DNA of 11,815 nt from a bacterium (GTDB lineage Bacteria; Auribacterota; Auribacteria; Auribacterales; Auribacteraceae): the NCBI GenBank assembly GCA_021161885.1, contig JAGGZS010000172.1, positions 1 to 11,815 of the forward strand, written 5' to 3'. The notes beneath the pieces are model-generated. The model was not told the DNA's origin. It did not search any database and saw only the letters and a list, made by a program, of their open reading frames with translations. This document shows, in pieces, positions 6,947 to 11,815 of this stretch; positions within the stretch are counted from its first letter, which is position 1, and every line of letters starts with the position of its first letter. The position numbers were made by a program, and so were the translations under genes.

Positions 6947-7969
6947 TCATATAAATATTTGTTCATAAACTTTTTCGTAATTTTTAACCATACACTCAAC
7001 GGTAAAATTTTGTTCAACACGCATACGGCAATCCATAGGGTTTAATGATTTTATTTTATTAACTTTATCGACGGCCTCGGATACATTATTAACCAGAAAA
7101 CCGGTTTTTTTATCCTCGATAACTTCCCTGCAGGATCCTCTATCCATAGCAATAACCGGTACTCCGCAAGCCATAGCTTCAGCCATAACAAGCCCGAACC
7201 GTTCCGGCAGCAGATTTAGATGAATAAGCGCAAGCGCGTTAGAAAACAATTCGTTGCGCTGCTGAGCATTGACAGGACCTATATAATGTATTAATTTATT
7301 ATCAATAAACGGGGCGACTTTTTCATCAAAATAATTTTTATCCTGAATAATACCGGCTAAGACTAAAGGGATCCCAGTCCGCCGCGCAAGTTCAATTGCC
7401 AGATGCACGCCTTTATCAGGATGGATTCTTCCCAGCCAAACTAAATTGGTGCCGGGATTTTCTTTATATGCGCACATTGAAATATCGATTCCATTATAAA
7501 CGGTAGCAAGATAATTCAGCGATTGAGCCCGGTCAGAATCGCTTATTGATACATAATGAACATGATTGTTGTATTTTTCATAAACGGATAATATTTTCGG
7601 CGAAGAAAATCCATGAATTGTGGTAAGGACAGGTGTTGTTATCAGGCGTGAATATGTCAATGCCATAAAATCATAATGGCTGTGGATTAAATCGAATTGA
7701 CCGGCATGTTCAAACACTTCACTGATGTGCGTATACTCACATACTTTCGGATCGGCATTTTTATCCTCTTCATATCCTTTGTCAATAACCGCATGTAGCC
7801 GGGCAGTTGTAATGGAATCGGCTGTTGCGAAAAGGGTAACATCCCATCCCCGCGCAACTAATCCTTCAGTAATGTTGCTGGCGACGGTTTCCCATGCTCC
7901 GTATTGACGCGGAGGCGTGCGCCATGCGACTGGTGAAAGAACAGCAATTTTTTTGCCTGAGTGTTTCAT
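6947..7969 (-). CDS. GT4 family glycosyltransferase
   Basis: This canonical retaining GT-B enzyme of 340 residues probably uses a nucleotide sugar in the cytoplasm. The N-terminal domain starts with KIAVLSPVAWRTPPRQYGAWE (7-27), whose glycine-containing turn contacts the acceptor side in this family, and holds DLIHSHYDF (93-101) and TTIHGF (116-121). The C-terminal donor domain holds NLVWLGRIHPDKGVHLAIELA (175-195) and the intact E-x7-E motif ERFGLVMAE (Glu256 and Glu264), followed by AMACGVPVIAMDRGS. TAGGA lies 5 bases before ATG 7969. It is the second gene of the operon, 27 bases after the large GT and 42 bases before a GH130 gene. Relatives with this N-terminal motif are often annotated simply as family 4 glycosyltransferases. 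Unlike the other two GTs here it keeps both glutamates, so it likely performs a distinct step such as initiation. Mannosyl transfer is an inference from the GH130 neighbours. Confidence 0.92.
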   Translation of the reverse strand: MKHSGKKIAVLSPVAWRTPPRQYGAWETVASNITEGLVARGWDVTLFATADSITTARLHAVIDKGYEEDKNADPKVCEYTHISEVFEHAGQFDLIHSHYDFMALTYSRLITTPVLTTIHGFSSPKILSVYEKYNNHVHYVSISDSDRAQSLNYLATVYNGIDISMCAYKENPGTNLVWLGRIHPDKGVHLAIELARRTGIPLVLAGIIQDKNYFDEKVAPFIDNKLIHYIGPVNAQQRNELFSNALALIHLNLLPERFGLVMAEAMACGVPVIAMDRGSCREVIEDKKTGFLVNNVSEAVDKVNKIKSLNPMDCRMRVEQNFTVECMVKNYEKVYEQIFI

Positions 7970-7996
7970 ATTTTTCCTATAAGTGTGTATAATTTA

Positions 7997-10270
7997 TTAT
8001 ATTTTCTGTAATGGGGATACAGTGCTTATCCCTAGTCCATCCTCCTCCACAACCGTTTCATTGTATGCCATAAGCGACAATAGGAACATAATGGTGCTTT
8101 CCGCGCCTTGGTTACGGTTAACGCCTGCGGACATAAGCCCGTCATAACATCCGCCTGTAATATAGTCGTATAAAGGAAGGTTCAGGTCGTTTCTTCCAAG
8201 ATACCATGCAAAAGCTTTTTTCATATAATCTAAATATATCGTATCGTTTGTGCAGCGATATGCTGCTTGCGCCAGAGTAACCATCCATGCGGCATCAATC
8301 GGCTGCTGGTCAAAATGACATTTTTCGTCCGACCCTTTTGTCATCCAACCGTTTGACCCGACAAGTGATAAAATATTATTGCGTATACAAATATTCCATA
8401 AAAAATCTGTTGTTGACTTTGCGGTATCATATACTTGCTGATCTTGTAAATGATTATAAGCAATCCATAGCGCCGTGGGAATTACACCATTGCTGTACGT
8501 GAGTTTTGATTCAAACCATTGCCAGTTTTGTGTTACATTTGTTTTGTATAGCCCGATTATTTTCTTCACCAGTTTTTGTATAAGAGTTTTTTCCCATGTG
8601 CTTCCACAATATCGTTTCAGATAATAATGGAGTCCCAGCAGAGCGTATGCCGACCCCCTCAGGTTTAAATTATCAGCATATTTAATGGCATTATCAAAAC
8701 ATGTCTTTCCAATCATCCAGTAATAATCGGGAGCGTATGCAATACAATACCCGAGTCCCCAGATTGCCCTGCCGAAACAATCATCGGAGACAACTTCGTC
8801 TTTATCGACCGGATTCAAATCCATATTGAAAAAGTTGATAAAAGTTCCATCGTCTCTCTGTGAATACATTACAAATGCCATATATTTTTTTAAATATGGA
8901 AGTATATCCGGGTCGTTGAAAACTTTATAATATTTTGTAGCGACAATAAGCGCGCGGGCATTATCATCAAGGCAATAGCCGTGTTTAAAATCAGGTATAG
9001 TAAACTTTGCGTGTTGTAAAATGCCGAAATCCGTTGTAAGCGAATTTAAATGATTAAGGTTAATGGCAGGTACATTAGCAGGAGAAAGGAGTTTCTGTTC
9101 CGCGGAGAATGTTTTTTTAGGGTTGTATTGCGCTACAGCCTGGTTGAATAGGCTCATATATTTCAAAGCCACATTATGCCAGACCATATCCCGACCGAAT
9201 TGAAAGGCCTTTTTTCTCATTCTGTGCAGTTTGACATCATTATCCAAAAGGTCTATAACATTTTGCGCCAGAGCTTGAGAATCTTTAAAATCCACAATTA
9301 TTCCGCGATTATCCGATAATAATTCTTTTGCGTACCAATACGGAGTGGAAATAACAGCTTTTCCCATACCCATAGCATATGCCAATGTTCCTGATGAAAT
9401 CTGTTTTTCTTTTAGATAAGGGGTTACATATATATCCGCTACGGATAAATATGTGCATAATTCTTCAATTTCGACAAAGCGGTTGTGAAACTGAACCATA
9501 TCGGTCAGTTTTAATTCTTCAACTTTACGCCTTAAAGACAGTCTGTATTCTTCACCGCAATGTTTAATAATTTCCGGATGTGTGGCTCCCAATATCATAT
9601 ACACAATATCAGGGTGTTTTTCTTTAATAATCGGCATGGCATCAATCATATATTCAATTCCTTTATCAGGTCCGATAAGCCCGAATGTCAGGATGACTTT
9701 TTTGCCCATCACTTTAAACGTGTCTTTATAGAAATTTGGGTCAACAAACGGTATATCAGGAATACCGTGATGAATAAATGCGATTTTTTCTCGCGGCACA
9801 TCGTCATTTACCAGCATATCAACAGCTGTTTTGCTTAAAACAACAATTTTAGAGCTTATAGACATAAGCTCGTCAAATACCTTTTTCTGCCCCATATCTT
9901 CATCTAACACTGTATGTAGCGTAGTAACAATGGGTATCTTGATTTTTTTTAACAGTGTTATGAGATAGCGTCCCCACTCTCCGCCAAATATTCCATATTC
10001 ATGCTGAATACACAGAATGTCCAGATCGCTTGAATTGATAAAATCAGCCGCATGGTCGTAATCAGGAATATACCTGTCGCGTATTTCAAATTTTACCATA
10101 GGTGGATATTCGTATTCTTCAGGTTTGTTTGTCATTGCTATTGCAAATATTTTTATTTTTGGGAATACTGAGACAAATGATGTGCACAGGTCTGTTGTGA
10201 ATGTTGCTATCCCGCATTTACGGGGTAAATAATTTCCCAGAAAAGCAATTGATTGTATTTTTTGCGTCAT
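7997..10270 (-). CDS. Two-domain protein: GT4-like glycosyltransferase fused to an alpha/alpha-barrel domain
   Basis: This 757-residue protein has two parts. Residues 1 to about 380 form a GT-B glycosyltransferase with PRKCGIATF (16-24), CIQHEYGIFGG (87-97), the phosphate-loop region LTFGLIGPDKGIEYM (194-208) and the donor-site segment EKQISSGTLAYAMGMGKAVI (288-307). As in the 413-aa GT of this operon, the second Glu of E-x7-E is missing. Residues about 410-740 form a helical-hairpin (alpha/alpha-barrel) domain with conserved acidic spots: GYCLDDNARA (431-440), QRDDGTF (471-477), VSDDCFGRAIWGL (494-506), FDQQPIDAAW (653-662) and GVNRNQGAEST (716-726). Such domains occur in glycosidases, epimerases and terpenoid toroids; here it could bind or process the growing glycan. 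There is no signal peptide. It is the promoter-proximal gene of the five-gene operon, with AGGGGA (10275-10280) just before ATG 10270 and an extended -10 box upstream. The GT domain is confident. The C-terminal activity is unknown. Confidence 0.9.
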   Translation of the reverse strand: MTQKIQSIAFLGNYLPRKCGIATFTTDLCTSFVSVFPKIKIFAIAMTNKPEEYEYPPMVKFEIRDRYIPDYDHAADFINSSDLDILCIQHEYGIFGGEWGRYLITLLKKIKIPIVTTLHTVLDEDMGQKKVFDELMSISSKIVVLSKTAVDMLVNDDVPREKIAFIHHGIPDIPFVDPNFYKDTFKVMGKKVILTFGLIGPDKGIEYMIDAMPIIKEKHPDIVYMILGATHPEIIKHCGEEYRLSLRRKVEELKLTDMVQFHNRFVEIEELCTYLSVADIYVTPYLKEKQISSGTLAYAMGMGKAVISTPYWYAKELLSDNRGIIVDFKDSQALAQNVIDLLDNDVKLHRMRKKAFQFGRDMVWHNVALKYMSLFNQAVAQYNPKKTFSAEQKLLSPANVPAINLNHLNSLTTDFGILQHAKFTIPDFKHGYCLDDNARALIVATKYYKVFNDPDILPYLKKYMAFVMYSQRDDGTFINFFNMDLNPVDKDEVVSDDCFGRAIWGLGYCIAYAPDYYWMIGKTCFDNAIKYADNLNLRGSAYALLGLHYYLKRYCGSTWEKTLIQKLVKKIIGLYKTNVTQNWQWFESKLTYSNGVIPTALWIAYNHLQDQQVYDTAKSTTDFLWNICIRNNILSLVGSNGWMTKGSDEKCHFDQQPIDAAWMVTLAQAAYRCTNDTIYLDYMKKAFAWYLGRNDLNLPLYDYITGGCYDGLMSAGVNRNQGAESTIMFLLSLMAYNETVVEEDGLGISTVSPLQKI

Positions 10271-10293
10271 ATTGTCCCCTTAATTTTTTAAAT

Positions 10294-10302
10294 ATTATAA
10301 CA
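10294..10302 (-). promoter_or_regulatory. Extended -10 promoter of the GT/GH130 operon
   Basis: On the minus strand the sequence TGTTATAAT is a perfect extended -10 element (TG, one base, TATAAT). The TATAAT (10294-10299) ends 23 bases before the large GT's ATG, giving a transcription start near 10286 and a very short leader. No good -35 box lies at the right distance, which extended -10 promoters can tolerate. Confidence 0.45.
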
Positions 10303-10357
10303 AATGTAAAAAATATTTTTTGCGACCTCGTTTTTTTAAAAGCGATAATATAACTTT

Positions 10358-10385
10358 ATAGGTTTCAAATCAGGTTGGAACCTAT
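10358..10385. repeat. Imperfect inverted repeat in the divergent spacer
   Basis: ATAGGTTTC (10358-10366) and GGAACCTAT (10377-10385) pair over 7 perfect bases plus a G-U wobble and one more pair, around a 10-base loop. No T-run follows on either strand, so it is not a terminator. It lies about 60 bases upstream of the large operon's -10 box and could be an operator, but no regulator gene is visible here. Confidence 0.35.
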
Positions 10386-10703
10386 ATGATTGTTCAGCAG
10401 CGTTTTTAATTATATAAATTTATTATAATAATACATTAAACCGGTATGCTTTGTATAGTATAAAAAGATATTATCGGCAGTGAGCTAAGTTATGAAGTAT
10501 ATGGTTTTGAGTCTAATCGGCAGGGGGTGTTCAATAATCCATTTTCTGCTTTTTGCGCTTTATTATCAGATTAGTTTCTCGTTTATTAAGTTATAGGTAG
10601 AAAAACCGATATATAAATAAGAAAAATTTATCCTGATAATTTTGACTTTTTTAACTTAAAAAATTGTTCAAATAATTTTTTAAAAATTGCCGGAGGATTT
10701 TTT

Positions 10704-11543
10704 ATGCGGTATTCGTATTTATTTACAGCTGTTGTTATTACTGTTTTTGTTCTAAGCGGATGTGTAAATACAGCAAGAAAAAATGTAATGCGCCCTGATC
10801 CATGGATATGTTTTTACGGGGAAGTAAAAGGCGGGCATGATTTTTTTAAATATAAACTTGCTGTTTTAGAACCGGAAAATGTTAACGATTTAGATAAGAT
10901 AAAATCGCAAGGCACTGTGTGTATCGCTTATGTAAGCCTTGGCGAGGCGGAAGATTACCGCTGGTACTGGGATGAACTTAAAGATAAAGATTTTATCCTT
11001 GAGCAAAACCCTGATTGGGAAGGGAACTATTATATCGACCCTCGAAGCGAACAGTGGAAACATTACTTTGTTTACCGCATAATCCCTAAAGTCCTCAAAG
11101 ACGGATATGACGGCATCTTTCTCGATACCATCGATACCGCGGAATATCTTGAATGGAAAGACGAAGAAAAGTTCAAAGGCTCAATGGACGCCATGGTGGA
11201 AATCATAAAAGAAATCAGGGCAAATTATCCGAATATTATAATTATAAGCAATAACGGGCTCGCCATATTGGATAAGTTTGCCAAGTACATTGATATAGCG
11301 TTAGTTGAAGATTTATATACTATGTATGATTTCGAAAACCAAAAATACGGAATTCAAGATAAAGAAGTAACAAAAGAAAATAGGGATTTTCTTAAAGAAA
11401 TATCACGCGAATACCATATTCCCGTACTGACACTTGAATATGCCAATAATAAAAATCAGATAAAAAATATATATAATCGTTCACGGGTTGACGGATTTTA
11501 TCCTTATGTAGGCGATATTAATCTTGAACGGTTCCCTAAGTAA
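10704..11543 (+). CDS. GH114-type endo-alpha-1,4-polygalactosaminidase lipoprotein, related to the PelA hydrolase domain (TM1410-like)
   Basis: This 279-residue secreted lipoprotein is predicted to cleave alpha-1,4-linked galactosamine or N-acetylgalactosamine polymers outside the cytoplasm. The N-terminus is a lipoprotein signal peptide with lipobox LSGC (Cys20). The rest is a TIM-barrel of the GH114/TM1410 type: WICFYGE (34-40), VCIAYVSLGEAEDYRWYW (72-89), YYIDPRSEQW (109-118), GYDGIFLDTIDTAEYL (134-149) with probable catalytic Asp141, ISNNGL (181-186), VEDLYT (201-206) with Glu202 as the likely catalytic acid, and GFYPYVG (264-270). Its length fits a single-domain enzyme. GGAGG at 10692-10696, 7 bases before the ATG, is an excellent ribosome site. 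A second secreted gene starts 16 bases after its stop on the same strand, so the two form an operon. In PelA this hydrolase is the first domain of a larger protein; here it stands alone. A housekeeping polygalactosaminidase unrelated to Pel is the alternative. Confidence 0.88.
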   Translation: MRYSYLFTAVVITVFVLSGCVNTARKNVMRPDPWICFYGEVKGGHDFFKYKLAVLEPENVNDLDKIKSQGTVCIAYVSLGEAEDYRWYWDELKDKDFILEQNPDWEGNYYIDPRSEQWKHYFVYRIIPKVLKDGYDGIFLDTIDTAEYLEWKDEEKFKGSMDAMVEIIKEIRANYPNIIIISNNGLAILDKFAKYIDIALVEDLYTMYDFENQKYGIQDKEVTKENRDFLKEISREYHIPVLTLEYANNKNQIKNIYNRSRVDGFYPYVGDINLERFPK

Positions 11544-11544
11544 T

Positions 11545-11549
11545 GGAGG
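11545..11549 (+). promoter_or_regulatory. Shine-Dalgarno of the partial downstream gene
   Basis: GGAGG directly after the hydrolase stop codon. It is 10 bases before ATG 11560 and 7 bases before an in-frame TTG at 11557, so either start is possible. ATG is taken as the default. Confidence 0.55.
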
Positions 11550-11559
11550 TTTTAGTTTG

Positions 11560-11815
11560 ATGAGAAAATTTGTTTTGCGAATTTTATGTTTTTTTATCTT
11601 ATTAGTGTGTATAAATCCTGTATTGGCGATTAATGGAAACATTTTTATCAACAGATCAATACTCGCGTTATACGATTCTACGGAAACTAAATCTGCCGAA
11701 TTGACATTAATTCATGCGCACGCTGAAGTTATATTAAATCATCTCGGTTATATCCTTACGTATTATGATATTAACAAAGGGTTGCCTGATGAAGATTATA
11801 TGAACGGTTTTCATG
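11560..11815 (+). CDS. Secreted protein, N-terminus only; resembles the domain after the hydrolase in PelA-type proteins
   Basis: The frame is open from ATG 11560 to the right edge (85 full codons). It begins with a signal peptide: MRK, a hydrophobic core through about residue 21, and a likely cleavage after VLA (21-23). There is no lipobox cysteine at the end of the core, so it looks like a Sec substrate. The mature start contains NRSILALYDSTETKSAE followed by a helix with HAHAEVILNHLGY and then YYDINKGLPDEDYM. This pattern of beta strand, helix and strand resembles the Rossmann-like domain that sits between the hydrolase and deacetylase domains of PelA and in related polysaccharide-deacetylase proteins. 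The match is from memory and covers a short stretch. It starts 16 bases after the GH114 gene and is probably co-transcribed and co-translated with it. Most of the gene, including any deacetylase domain, lies outside the window. Confidence 0.7.
   Translation, partial: MRKFVLRILCFFILLVCINPVLAINGNIFINRSILALYDSTETKSAELTLIHAHAEVILNHLGYILTYYDINKGLPDEDYMNGFH

Larger units (their letters stand above)
10271..10703. other. 433-base divergent spacer between the GT/GH130 operon and the Pel-like genes
   Basis: Both flanking genes are transcribed outward, so promoters for both should lie here. The left side has the extended -10 element for the large operon. Near the middle is an imperfect inverted repeat (10358-10385). 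For the plus-strand gene I see TTGACT at 10642-10647 but no well-spaced -10 box, so its promoter is unassigned. A 34-codon hydrophobic reading frame runs at 10492-10596 (plus) without a Shine-Dalgarno. I see no structured RNA or repeat array. Confidence 0.6.

Noticed and set aside
9560..9838. 92-codon plus-strand frame
   Set aside because: It is antisense to the GT domain of the 757-aa protein, with His/Phe/Asn-rich composition typical of a shadow frame.
10642..10676. TTGACT with AATAAT as the promoter of the GH114 gene
   Set aside because: The spacer would be 23 bases, too long for a sigma-70-type promoter, so the plus-strand promoter is left unassigned.

Overview
The window is AT-rich DNA from a bacterium that is probably Gram-negative. 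The evidence is a lipobox-bearing lipoprotein, a Wzm/Wzt-type polysaccharide exporter and a Pel-like lipoprotein hydrolase. No rRNA or phylogenetic marker is present. The mix of GT4 enzymes with GH130 phosphorylases and AT-rich spacers would fit an uncultured lineage such as Omnitrophota or Elusimicrobiota, but that is only an impression. I see no tRNA, rRNA, CRISPR array, insertion sequence or integrase.

Layout. (1) Positions 1-3355, minus strand, are a polysaccharide-export operon read right to left: an ABC-2 permease (Wzm/TagG type), its ATPase with a C-terminal Wzt-like domain, and an alpha/alpha-toroid protein that runs off the left edge. (2) Positions 3356-3784 are a gene-free spacer with a perfect 10-bp inverted repeat, a possible promoter for the export operon, and a start-less open frame that looks protein-like. 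(3) Positions 3785-10270, minus strand, are a tight five-gene carbohydrate operon: a large GT4 glycosyltransferase fused to an alpha/alpha-barrel domain, a second GT4, a GH130 phosphorylase, a third GT related to the first, and a second GH130 overlapping it by one base. (4) Positions 10271-10703 are a divergent spacer with an extended -10 promoter for the large operon. (5) Positions 10704-11815, plus strand, hold a GH114/PelA-hydrolase-like lipoprotein followed by the start of a secreted protein whose visible N-terminus resembles the domain that follows the hydrolase in PelA.

How the genes may work together. Region 3 pairs three GT-B glycosyltransferases with two GH130 enzymes, none with a visible signal peptide. 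This suggests cytoplasmic synthesis and phosphorolytic turnover of a mannoside or mannan, possibly a reserve glycan like the beta-1,2-mannan 'mannogen' of Leishmania. That is inference. Region 1 would export a separate or related surface glycan assembled on a lipid carrier. Region 5 looks like part of a Pel-type exopolysaccharide system in which the usual PelA architecture is divided between two genes. The most interesting points are the GT/GH130 operon, the GT-toroid fusion, the apparent split PelA, and the unexplained open frame at 3609-3821.
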